Shown here: positions 1 to 8,583 of the stretch, piece after piece | Layout: each line of letters starts with the position of its first letter | How positions within the stretch are numbered: the first letter of the stretch is position 1 | From: Bacteroidales bacterium | GTDB lineage: Bacteria > Bacteroidota > Bacteroidia > Bacteroidales > UBA1715 | Assembly: GCA_027858745.1 (NCBI GenBank) | Contig: JAQICB010000148.1 | Coordinates: 1-45,855, forward strand | Length of the DNA stretch: 45,855 bases | Direction of reading: 5' to 3' | The notes under the pieces: generated by a model | What the model was told of the DNA's origin: nothing | Seen by the model: the letters and a program-made list of their open reading frames with translations, nothing else | The model's database searches: none | Translations under genes and position numbers: made by a program

Positions 1-72
1 TTTTCTGTACATCAGCAAAATAATTGTTTTTTGTGAATATATTCATGTGTGTATGTTTTTTTTACGGACATC

Positions 73-94
73 ACAAATATGTTGTCATATTTGT
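73..94. repeat. perfect inverted repeat ACAAATATG-TTGT-CATATTTGT
   Basis: 9-bp perfect arms with a 4-nt spacer, read directly from the sequence; followed by a short T-run. Confidence 0.7.
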
Positions 95-297
95 TTTCTA
101 TTCAAAAATACAAAAAAAAGGGGAAATGTGAGTAATTTGGAAGATTTTTTATTCTGTCTACAATATACTCGTGTACTTTAATGAATGGAGGGTTTGTGCC
201 AATACTTCTATAATAAAATTGAGTTCTCTCTATTGTATACGTACCTAACGAAAAGGACGAAAATCTTGTATTTTGTATTTTTGTCTTAGTCGTTTAT

Positions 298-327
298 TAA
301 GCGTTTATAAACGCTTATAAACGTTTA
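298..327. repeat. cluster of AT-rich palindromes (TAAGCGTTTATAAACGCTTA, then TAAACGTTTA)
   Basis: 20-bp perfect palindrome at 298-317 with an adjacent 10-bp palindrome TAAACGTTTA at 318-327; related half-sites continue to about 336. Confidence 0.75.
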
Positions 328-652
328 ATAAAACGCTTTTTTCAAAAAAAATTATATATGACTACGTGTTAACGTAATATAATCTCCGGCACAAACTTTA
401 TTAATTATTTTATTGACAAATAAAAAATAACATTATTTATTCACTTCAAGACGAAGAATGTGGGGTGAGCTCTCGGGATAACGTGCTTCGATGGTCAGTC
501 TCGCAACGGGAGTCGACGAAACAGCGGTAAAAGTGAATTCTGTCACTCGGTCACTTAGTCTGAGTAAACAAAAAAAAGAATTTATCATCAAACCATTACG
601 CTGTTTGTGGAATAATATGTATTTTTACGGTAAACATAAAAGCGATATTTAT

Positions 653-2641
653 ATGAGGTTACAGTACAGATTGTTGACATTTTTTTTAAGTTTTTTTTTC
701 ATATTATTTTCAGTTCAGATTTTTTCAAACACAAATCTAGATAGTGCGTCAGTATATTCTCATGCAGAAAGTGCACCAATGGGTGTTCGTTCGAACCCTC
801 GCGATTTATCAAAATATTTAACCAAACCATTCTCTGATGATGCAAGTAAGATTTTATCTATATCGTATTGGATAGCACAAAATATTTCCTACGATATATC
901 GCTGCACCATCCTGCAACATATACCTCAAAAAAAGTATTGCAATCGGGTACTGCAAAAGCAGATGGTTTTGTACAATTATTTGTTGATCTCTGTACCTAT
1001 TCCGATATTCCTGCTATTGCTGTTTATGGCTACAAACGAAATTTCGACCAGATGCCGGGCGATACACTTTTTCGTTCAAATCATGTTTGGGCACTGGTAA
1101 AACAAAACCGAGATTGGCATATATACGACCCAGCTCTTGCAAGCGGTACGGTTTCGTTTAAAAAAGATTTATTTGCCGATGTTGGAAAATCTTCTCAAGA
1201 TATTGTTATACCAATTGAACAATTAAAGTATACAAAGAAATTTAATCCGGTCTGGATTGACATTGCTCCTGAGAAGGCAGCTCTTACCCACCACCCGATT
1301 ATACCACTGTTTCAATTATTAAAATATCCTGTTCACATTCAGACATTTGCAAAAGGAAACAAAGCAGTATCATCATATCTTTCAAAAAACGAAGGAGAGA
1401 ACATTAAAAACAAAAAAATAGACTCATACGCAGAAAATCCTCCTGCAGAACAATACGTTACTACAGCCGAAGAAAGTGTTCGTCACAATCCATACAATGC
1501 ACGAGACATGGCGTATTTATATTACAAATCAATACACTTGCACAAAAAGGACACCTACATACCCGAAACCGAAAGTTTCATAGGATCTTTTGATGTTTTG
1601 CAACCAATGAGGAAGCACGCATATATTGCCGATTCATTATTTGAAATTGCTGAAGACAATAACGAACGCGAATATGATATACTCAAAGCTCGAAGTGAGC
1701 GGTGGGAAGACTCGTTAATCAACAAAAACAAAATGTACACAAAAATACTAAAAACACGTCTTCGTGAAAATGAACAATACATTAAAAAAATAAACCGTGT
1801 ACAAGACAAACTCAACAAAAGTTTAGTTGAAATAACAGAAAACACAGGTATTCATCCTAACGAAATTATTGAAAACACTAATCGTCCGGCACAAAAGGAT
1901 AATGATGAAATGTATTCTGCCTATTTCTTAAAAAAACAGATAGATTCTTTATCTTTAGTTGCAGATAGTACCTTGCAAAAATTTTATTCGCGTGAAGACA
2001 AAGTATTTGCTGATTTATATGGCGGCAGTAGAAAAAATCAATACCACATCAGCATTTGTTACCAAAACATTTCGGAACAATTGCAGGGAATACTCCAATA
2101 TAAAAAAAATAATATTCAATTGGTCTATTATTCCGAAGACACCATAATAAAACCAAAACTTGAGCAAAATTTAAAAAAAGCCGAAAAATTACGCAAAGAA
2201 TTTTTAGATGCATTTATTCCTGCTCTCGAAGAGTATCAAAAATCATGTTTCGATATTGTAAAGAACTACACCGATATTATGTCTGAACAATTAGAATTAA
2301 TTGTTGAACTCAAAGAAAATTCGGTTAAAGAAAAAAACGAAGATAATATATACAGGCAAACGGTCGAAAAATTCGAAGATAATATGAGAGAAATGGCGAA
2401 AATAATTACCGTTCAGCAAGAGCAAATTACAATACTCGCAGAAATGCTCAAAAAAGAAGTACACGATATGAATAGTACATTATCATATTTAGAACGTGAA
2501 GAAGACTACGAAAAAATACGAAACGATACCTACGAAACATTCATAGAAAACCGAGCAGACATGGAGGAAGAAATGCTCGACCGCATAAGCGACGAAGTTG
2601 GAGATGTATTAAAAATCCTCACAAAAATGCTTGAAAAATAA
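653..2641 (+). CDS. secreted transglutaminase-like domain protein with long coiled-coil C-terminus
   Basis: The ORF opens at 491, but an in-frame ATG at 653 begins a clear signal peptide (MRLQYRLLTFFLSFFFILFSVQIFSN). It has transglutaminase-like motifs (ADGFVQLFVDLC...HVWALV...WHIYDPA) followed by a Lys/Glu-rich helical region. Confidence 0.7.
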   Translation: MRLQYRLLTFFLSFFFILFSVQIFSNTNLDSASVYSHAESAPMGVRSNPRDLSKYLTKPFSDDASKILSISYWIAQNISYDISLHHPATYTSKKVLQSGTAKADGFVQLFVDLCTYSDIPAIAVYGYKRNFDQMPGDTLFRSNHVWALVKQNRDWHIYDPALASGTVSFKKDLFADVGKSSQDIVIPIEQLKYTKKFNPVWIDIAPEKAALTHHPIIPLFQLLKYPVHIQTFAKGNKAVSSYLSKNEGENIKNKKIDSYAENPPAEQYVTTAEESVRHNPYNARDMAYLYYKSIHLHKKDTYIPETESFIGSFDVLQPMRKHAYIADSLFEIAEDNNEREYDILKARSERWEDSLINKNKMYTKILKTRLRENEQYIKKINRVQDKLNKSLVEITENTGIHPNEIIENTNRPAQKDNDEMYSAYFLKKQIDSLSLVADSTLQKFYSREDKVFADLYGGSRKNQYHISICYQNISEQLQGILQYKKNNIQLVYYSEDTIIKPKLEQNLKKAEKLRKEFLDAFIPALEEYQKSCFDIVKNYTDIMSEQLELIVELKENSVKEKNEDNIYRQTVEKFEDNMREMAKIITVQQEQITILAEMLKKEVHDMNSTLSYLEREEDYEKIRNDTYETFIENRADMEEEMLDRISDEVGDVLKILTKMLEK

Positions 2642-3353
2642 CACATTCAATATGAGATTGTTTACAAAAGACAACAAAATAATATCGATAGCACGAAAAA
2701 ATTGCCATATACTTCCGGTTCTCAATCGTTTTGACATTCAGCCCGGATTACACGATTACACTATTGAAAAAATGTGTGCAGAAAAGAATATTAATGTTCA
2801 TTTTTTTCTTGCCATAATAAATACCTATGTATACCCACACTATTTTCCTCAAAAAGAACTCATTTCTTTTAGTCCCGATTTGATTATCAGCTACTTACTC
2901 AAAACGCACACGTATTACACAGAATATATAATTCCCGCTCTCGATACAAGTTTTAATTCACTTTTAGAAAGCACCTCCGAAAATTCAGACATTCATTTAC
3001 TGAAAACATTTTACGAAAATTTCAAAACAGAATTTTTAGCTCACAATCAGTCAGAAGAAGACTATCTATTTCCGTATATCAGGAAATTAGTAAGCGATTC
3101 ATCTATCGCTGACGGCAGGTTGGAGCATCAAACATTCGAAACAGAACACGAGCAAATTGAGGATAAACTACAGGATCTCAAAAATTTATTGCTTAAATAT
3201 ATTCAAACAGATTACAACACCAATTTGTACAACGAATTTATATGCAAACTATACATTTTGGAAAAAGATGCGAACGACCACTCGCGAATTGAAGATGCTA
3301 TATTATTACCAATAGCGCGCCAAATAGAAAAGAAGAGTATTAATGAAAACTGA
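2631..3353 (+). CDS. hemerythrin-like (HHE) domain protein, RIC/ScdA-like
   Basis: All-helical protein with spaced H/E motifs (LLKTHTYYTEYIIPAL, FLAHNQSEEDYLFPYI, FETEHEQIEDKL, DANDHSRIEDAILLPIA) typical of HHE cation-binding proteins. The start may be the internal ATG at 2652. Confidence 0.75.
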   Translation: MKNNTFNMRLFTKDNKIISIARKNCHILPVLNRFDIQPGLHDYTIEKMCAEKNINVHFFLAIINTYVYPHYFPQKELISFSPDLIISYLLKTHTYYTEYIIPALDTSFNSLLESTSENSDIHLLKTFYENFKTEFLAHNQSEEDYLFPYIRKLVSDSSIADGRLEHQTFETEHEQIEDKLQDLKNLLLKYIQTDYNTNLYNEFICKLYILEKDANDHSRIEDAILLPIARQIEKKSINEN

Positions 3354-3948
3354 AATTTGCATAATTCATAATTCGCATATCATTCAAAAGGGACTGGAAG
3401 CTCTCATTGAAGCTATATCTCCTCTCCCATGTACAATAATAAAACACCCGAGCGATTTACATGCATTTCAATTTGCTTCGCAGAAAAAATTCATCATTTT
3501 TGCCGAAAGAGATATCTCACAAGAATATCACCAAGCTTTGCATAAAATAAACGAAAAAAACACCCTTTTTTTCGTTCAAATAATTGATGAAAATCAACCG
3601 ACTAATACCAATGAAAGTGAATATATAATCACCCACTATTCCGACATTGAAGAAATTGCCGAAATCATTGAATCGGTTGAGAAAGAGCAAGACACACACA
3701 AAAATGAAATACACGAAAACAATGAAAATTTAACCATACGCGAAAAAGAGATTTTAAAACATGTGGCTATGGGCTTTTCGAATAAAGAAATAGCCGAACA
3801 ATTATTTATAAGTGTACATACTGTTATAACCCACCGGAAAAATATTGTAGAAAAAACAGGAATCAAATCAATTTCGGGTTTAACTATGTATGCAATTATG
3901 ACAAAAATTATTAATCCAGATACAATTGACATGTCAAAATTAATATAA
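3343..3948 (+). CDS. LuxR-type HTH transcriptional regulator with degenerate receiver-like N-terminus
   Basis: C-terminal LuxR HTH (LTIREKEILKHVAMGFSNKEIAEQLFISVHTVITHRKNIVEKTGI); overlaps the upstream ORF by 11 nt. Confidence 0.85.
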   Translation: MKTEICIIHNSHIIQKGLEALIEAISPLPCTIIKHPSDLHAFQFASQKKFIIFAERDISQEYHQALHKINEKNTLFFVQIIDENQPTNTNESEYIITHYSDIEEIAEIIESVEKEQDTHKNEIHENNENLTIREKEILKHVAMGFSNKEIAEQLFISVHTVITHRKNIVEKTGIKSISGLTMYAIMTKIINPDTIDMSKLI

Positions 3949-4003
3949 AAAAATTAGGGTGATTTTTTATACCTCATTTTTCTTATTTTTTCGCATAAAA
4001 AAG

Positions 4004-4011
4004 TATTTTTG
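4004..4011 (+). promoter_or_regulatory. Bacteroidetes -7 promoter element TATTTTTG upstream of lpxD
   Basis: Matches the TAnnTTTG consensus 17 nt before the ATG at 4029. Confidence 0.5.
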
Positions 4012-4028
4012 TAGACAAATTACAAGTT

Positions 4029-5057
4029 ATGGAATTTACGATAAAACAAATAGCAGATTTTTTACAAGGAGATATTGAAGGTGGCGATTCTATAAAAATC
4101 AACAATCTTGCAAAAATTGAGCAAGGTGAAACCGGAACGCTCTCATTTTTAGCTAATCCTAAATACACACAATATATATACACCTGCAAGTCATCGGCTG
4201 TCATAGTCAATAAAGACTTTAAGCCGGAACAAGAAATTGCAGCAACTCTTATTCGCGTAGACGATGCATATTCGTCTTTTGCGAAAATGCTTACCTTATT
4301 TTCCGAGCAAAAACCACCAAAAGGTATTTCTCGCAAAACAAAAATTCACCGTTCGGCAAAAATCGGCAAAAATGTATTTATTGGCGATTTTGTATCTATT
4401 GCAGAAGGAGTAACTATTGGAGACAATACTATTATTCATCAAAATGTTACCATATATAAAAATGTAACAATAAAAAGCGAGAGCTTAATATACGCAGGCG
4501 TTCAAATAATGGAAAACTGCGAAATAGGAAACAATTGCATATTGCTTGCCGGTGCAATTATCGGATCAGACGGATTTGGCTTTGCTCCGGTAAAAGATGG
4601 TGAATATTTAAAAATACCACAAACCGGAAATGTCATTCTCGAAGATAATGTTGAAATAGGTGCAAATTCTACAATTGACCGGGCAACAATGGGGTCGACA
4701 ATTATTCGTAGCGGAGCAAAAATCGATAATTTAATTCAAATCGGTCATAATTGCGAAATTGGTTCAAATACCGTTATTGCAGGGCAAACAGGAGTTTCGG
4801 GTTCAACACGAATCGGCAAAAACTGTATGATTGGCGGACAAGTTGGTATTGCCGGGCATTTACACATTGGAGACAATGTTATGATTGCCGCTAAATCAGG
4901 CATTATGGTAGACATACAAGACAATGAGTTCCATATGGGTGTTCCAAGTTTTGACGCACGTAAGTATAAAAAATCGTATTTATATTTCAAAAATTTCGAT
5001 AAAATAGCAAAACGTATTTCGGAACTCGAAAAACAAGTAAAAGACTTAAAACAGTAA
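4029..5057 (+). CDS. lpxD: UDP-3-O-(3-hydroxyacyl)glucosamine N-acyltransferase
   Basis: Left-handed beta-helix hexapeptide repeats, N-terminal LpxD domain (MEFTIKQIADFLQGDIEGG), GSDGFGFAP motif and C-terminal coiled helix. Confidence 0.9.
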   Translation: MEFTIKQIADFLQGDIEGGDSIKINNLAKIEQGETGTLSFLANPKYTQYIYTCKSSAVIVNKDFKPEQEIAATLIRVDDAYSSFAKMLTLFSEQKPPKGISRKTKIHRSAKIGKNVFIGDFVSIAEGVTIGDNTIIHQNVTIYKNVTIKSESLIYAGVQIMENCEIGNNCILLAGAIIGSDGFGFAPVKDGEYLKIPQTGNVILEDNVEIGANSTIDRATMGSTIIRSGAKIDNLIQIGHNCEIGSNTVIAGQTGVSGSTRIGKNCMIGGQVGIAGHLHIGDNVMIAAKSGIMVDIQDNEFHMGVPSFDARKYKKSYLYFKNFDKIAKRISELEKQVKDLKQ

Positions 5058-5098
5058 AAAAGATATTTAGTAACTAACACTTATAAAAATAATTAAAT

Positions 5099-6751
5099 AT
5101 GGCAATTAGTGCATTACAAAAAGAACGAAGAACATATGTTCCCAAACTACCTAAATCATTACAATCTTTTGTAAAATTAGTTGATGAAAAAGCGACGGAA
5201 TCAATTGCTGATCAAGATGATATCAAATCACTGTTTCCTCATACCTACGGTATGCCGTTAATATCTTTCGAAGAAGCTGAAACCGACACTAAATACCCGG
5301 TAAAAAACGTGGGTGTAATTCTTTCGGGTGGTCAAGCTCCGGGAGGGCACAATGTAATTTCAGGAATTTTTGACGGATTAAAAAAATTAAATCCTAACAA
5401 TAAATTATACGGTTTCCTCGGCGGACCGGGTGGATTAGTTGACCACACATATATTGAACTAACCAGCGACATTGTAGATGAGTACCGAAATACCGGTGGA
5501 TTCGACATTATTGGTAGCGGACGCACAAAATTGGAAGAAACAGCTCAATTTGACAAAGGTGTGGAAATTTGTAAAAAATTAGATATTTCTGCTCTTGTTG
5601 TTATTGGTGGCGACGACTCTAACACAAATGCATGCGTACTTGCAGAATATTATTTACAACAAAACTCCGGCGTTCAGGTTATTGGTTGCCCAAAAACAAT
5701 TGATGGCGACCTTAAAAACGAAATGATTGAAACATCATTTGGTTTCGACACGGCATGTAAAGTTTATAGCGAACTTATTGGTAATATTCAACGCGATGCA
5801 AATTCTGCAAAAAAATACTGGCACTTCATTAAATTAATGGGGCGGTCTGCATCACATATTGGTCTTGAATGTGCCTTACAAACACAACCAAACATTTGCA
5901 TTATTTCTGAAGAAGTAGAGCAAAAACAAATGACTCTTGATGATGTGGTTACCTCCATTTCAGAAATTGTTGCAAAACGTGCTGCAAACAACGAAAATTT
6001 CGGTACCGTATTAATTCCTGAAGGGCTTATTGAATTTATTCCTTCATTAAAAACACTTATTGCCGAATTAAATGATACAATGGCAGAGCATGAAACGTAC
6101 TTTAATTCATTACAAACTGATGATGATAAATTTCAGTTTACTAATGAAAAATTAAATGCTGAATCCTCAAAAATATTCAGCACACTACCTCAAAACATTC
6201 AATATCAACTATTAGCAGACCGTGATCCACACGGAAACGTTCAGGTTTCTAAAATTGAAACAGAAAAAATGTTGATTGATATGGTAACAGACAAATTACG
6301 CTACTGGAAATCAGAAGGTAAATTTAAGGGTACTTTCAACGCACAAAACCATTTCTTCGGATATGAAGGACGATGTGCTTCTCCGTCAAACTTTGACGCA
6401 GACTATTGCTATTCACTTGGCAACACAGCTGCGGTATTGATAAGTGCAGAAAAATCTGGTTATATGGCATCAATACGCAATTGCAAAGATGCTGCAGACA
6501 ATTGGATTGCGGGTGGTGTTCCGATAACTATGTTAATGAATATGGAACGTCGACATGGAAAAATGAAACCGGTAATTCAAAAAGCATTGGTAAAATTAGA
6601 CGGCAAACCATTTAAATTCTTCGCATCGAGACGTAATGAATGGGCAGAAAAAACATCATACATCTATCCGGGTCCTATCCAATATTTCGGACCATCTTCA
6701 GTATGTGACCAACCAACACAAACATTATTGTTGGAACAAGAAGGTAAATAA
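5099..6751 (+). CDS. pfp: pyrophosphate-dependent 6-phosphofructokinase (diphosphate--fructose-6-phosphate 1-phosphotransferase)
   Basis: GVILSGGQAPGGHNVISG, GGDDSNTNA, PKTIDGDLKN and MGRSASHIGLECALQT motifs; 550 aa as in the long PFP clade. Confidence 0.92.
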   Translation: MAISALQKERRTYVPKLPKSLQSFVKLVDEKATESIADQDDIKSLFPHTYGMPLISFEEAETDTKYPVKNVGVILSGGQAPGGHNVISGIFDGLKKLNPNNKLYGFLGGPGGLVDHTYIELTSDIVDEYRNTGGFDIIGSGRTKLEETAQFDKGVEICKKLDISALVVIGGDDSNTNACVLAEYYLQQNSGVQVIGCPKTIDGDLKNEMIETSFGFDTACKVYSELIGNIQRDANSAKKYWHFIKLMGRSASHIGLECALQTQPNICIISEEVEQKQMTLDDVVTSISEIVAKRAANNENFGTVLIPEGLIEFIPSLKTLIAELNDTMAEHETYFNSLQTDDDKFQFTNEKLNAESSKIFSTLPQNIQYQLLADRDPHGNVQVSKIETEKMLIDMVTDKLRYWKSEGKFKGTFNAQNHFFGYEGRCASPSNFDADYCYSLGNTAAVLISAEKSGYMASIRNCKDAADNWIAGGVPITMLMNMERRHGKMKPVIQKALVKLDGKPFKFFASRRNEWAEKTSYIYPGPIQYFGPSSVCDQPTQTLLLEQEGK

Positions 6752-6764
6752 AACAGAGAATTAT

Positions 6765-6790
6765 AAGAGCCCGAAAATTTCGGGCTCTTT
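6765..6790 (+). terminator. rho-independent terminator-like hairpin (AGAGCCCGAAAATTTCGGGCTCTTT)
   Basis: Perfect GC-rich stem directly after the pfp stop codon, followed by a short T-tract. Confidence 0.8.
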
Positions 6791-6828
6791 GTATATACAT
6801 TATATTGATAACTATTTAAATTTAAATT

Positions 6829-7272
6829 ATGGCTGAAAATATTTCGTTTACAATGATTAAACCCGATGGAGTTAGAAACGGACACATCGGTTCTATTTTA
6901 AAAATGATTACAGATGCAGGTTTCCGTATTGTTGCGTTGAAGTTTACACGCATGAGTGCCGACAAAGCAGGAAAATTTTATGATGTTCACAAAGAACGAC
7001 CATTTTACGGTGAATTAATTGAGTTTATGACATCTGGTCCTATTGTGGCAGCTGTGCTCGAAAAAGACAATGCAGTAGAGGAGTTCCGAAATCTTATAGG
7101 AGCAACAAATCCTGCAGAAGCTGCAGAAGGCACTATTCGTAAATTATATGCAACATCAATTGGTGAAAATGCCGTACACGGTGCTGATAGCGACGAAAAT
7201 GCACAACGCGAAGCATCATTCCATTTCGCACGCAGTGAATGGTACGACAAAGACGGAAAATGTATGGGATAA
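6829..7272 (+). CDS. ndk: nucleoside diphosphate kinase
   Basis: [17 protein letters not shown] start, [21 protein letters not shown] active-site region with catalytic His. Confidence 0.95.
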   Translation: MAENISFTMIKPDGVRNGHIGSILKMITDAGFRIVALKFTRMSADKAGKFYDVHKERPFYGELIEFMTSGPIVAAVLEKDNAVEEFRNLIGATNPAEAAEGTIRKLYATSIGENAVHGADSDENAQREASFHFARSEWYDKDGKCMG

Positions 7273-7293
7273 GTTTTTCAATACATATTACAT

Positions 7294-7333
7294 TATAACC
7301 TGAGTTCGACGTAATTTTTCGAGTTCAGATTAA
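7294..7333 (+). repeat. dispersed intergenic repeat copy A (TTATAACCTGAGTTCGACGTAATTTTTCGAGTTCAGATTA)
   Basis: The same 40-nt string recurs at 12881-12920; diverged copies at 11471, 12976, 40251 and 45734. Confidence 0.9.
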
Positions 7334-7336
7334 TAT

Positions 7337-7372
7337 AAAAAAAGGAAATCAATATATGGTTTCCTTTTTTTT
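7337..7372 (+). terminator. terminator-like hairpin (AAAAAAGGAAATC...GGTTTCCTTTTTTTT)
   Basis: Inverted repeat with an A/T-flanked stem downstream of ndk, immediately after repeat copy A. Confidence 0.65.
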
Positions 7373-7429
7373 GTGTAGAAACGAGAAAATTTTCAAGCTC
7401 TCTTTTGTTTTATATTTTTGTTATACAGA

Positions 7430-7745
7430 AACATCTTTTTACCAGTCTTCAACACTGTTTTTCTCTTCATCAGCTTCCTGTGCAAGAGCACGTAAGTCTT
7501 TATATACCATTTATTTTGTGGTAACTGCATGAGCTGAAAAAAATCCTAAACCACCGTTCGTTACATTTGTTGAAATATTGGCAGGAATCATTCTTTTTTC
7601 ATGAAAATTAAATACCAGCGCACTTATGTTGGTTATCATACGGCAGCCTTGTTTTGCCATTACCATATACTTTATGAAAAATCCAAAAAAAGGCGGATTA
7701 TAATACAGATAGTACACTTTCTGCAATTCCCCCTCCCAAGAAAAT
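7430..7745 (-). pseudogene. possible C-terminal remnant of a Bacteroidetes lipoprotein (DUF4249-like pattern)
   Basis: Minus-strand reading gives ...ITNISALVFNFHEKRMIPANISTNVTNGGLGFFSAHAVTTK*, then in another frame MVYKDLRALAQEADEEKNSVEDW*. The NvtNGGLGfFsa pattern resembles DUF4249 C-termini from memory; there is no proper start. Confidence 0.3.
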
Positions 7746-8573
7746 CTATTGTATTGCCTTTCGAATTGCAATTAATTTTTGCATTAAGCCTTCTAATTGA
7801 TCTAAAGGCAACATATTAGCACCATCCGATTTTGCTTCTGCAGGATTGGGATGTGTTTCAATAAATAATCCATCGACACCAACAGCAACACCTGCTTTTG
7901 CAATAGTTTCTATTAATTGCGGCAATCCGCCCGAAACACCGCTATCTCGGTTTGGTTGCTGGAGCGAATGGGTAATGTCCAGCACAACGGGATGTCCCAA
8001 TGATTGCATAATGGGAATATTGCGATAATCTACCAATAAATCATGATAACCGAACATGGTTCCCCGATCGGTTAAAATAACCTGTTCGTTACCCGAATCC
8101 AGGACTTTTTGAGCAGCCCATTTCATTGATTCTGCCGACACAAATTGTCCTTTTTTAATATTCACAACCTTTCCGGTTTTCGCTGCAGCAACCAAAATGT
8201 CAGTTTGCCGGCACAAAAAAGCAGGGATTTGTAATATATCAACATATTCCGCAGCAAATGCAGCTTCTTCAGCAGAATGAATGTCCGTAATAAGTGGCAC
8301 TGAAAAGCGATTTCCGACATCGGCAAGCATTTGTAATGCTTTTTCATCTCCGATTCCCGAAAATGAATCCAATCGGGAACGATTTGCTTTGCGGTACGAT
8401 GCTTTAAACACAAAAGGAATTTCCAATTTTTCGCATATTTGCTGAATTGTTTCCGCTGTTTGTTCTAACACATCTTTGTTTTCAACAACACAAGGACCGG
8501 CACAGACAAAAAAATTATCTGAATCGTACAATTTCATATGCGGTATGCGAGAAAGAATTGTTTGTGTTTCCAT
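7746..8573 (-). CDS. kdsA: 3-deoxy-8-phosphooctulonate synthase
   Basis: FVCAGPCVVENKDVLEQTAE, FKASYRKANRSR, ILTDRGTMFGYHDLLVDYRNIPIM, FIETHPNPAEAKSDGANMLPLD. Confidence 0.93.
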   Translation of the reverse strand: METQTILSRIPHMKLYDSDNFFVCAGPCVVENKDVLEQTAETIQQICEKLEIPFVFKASYRKANRSRLDSFSGIGDEKALQMLADVGNRFSVPLITDIHSAEEAAFAAEYVDILQIPAFLCRQTDILVAAAKTGKVVNIKKGQFVSAESMKWAAQKVLDSGNEQVILTDRGTMFGYHDLLVDYRNIPIMQSLGHPVVLDITHSLQQPNRDSGVSGGLPQLIETIAKAGVAVGVDGLFIETHPNPAEAKSDGANMLPLDQLEGLMQKLIAIRKAIQ

Positions 8574-8583
8574 AGTATTTCAA

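Noticed and set aside
491-652. N-terminal 54-residue extension of the first ORF
   Set aside because: The residues before MRLQYRLL lack coding character, and a proper signal peptide starts at 653.
1555-1845. Minus-strand 96-aa ORF inside the transglutaminase-like gene
   Set aside because: Antisense to an intact coding region, Ser/Leu-rich shadow translation.
6636-6836. 66-aa plus-strand ORF spanning the pfp end and the terminator
   Set aside because: Crosses the pfp terminator hairpin in a different frame; no conserved features.
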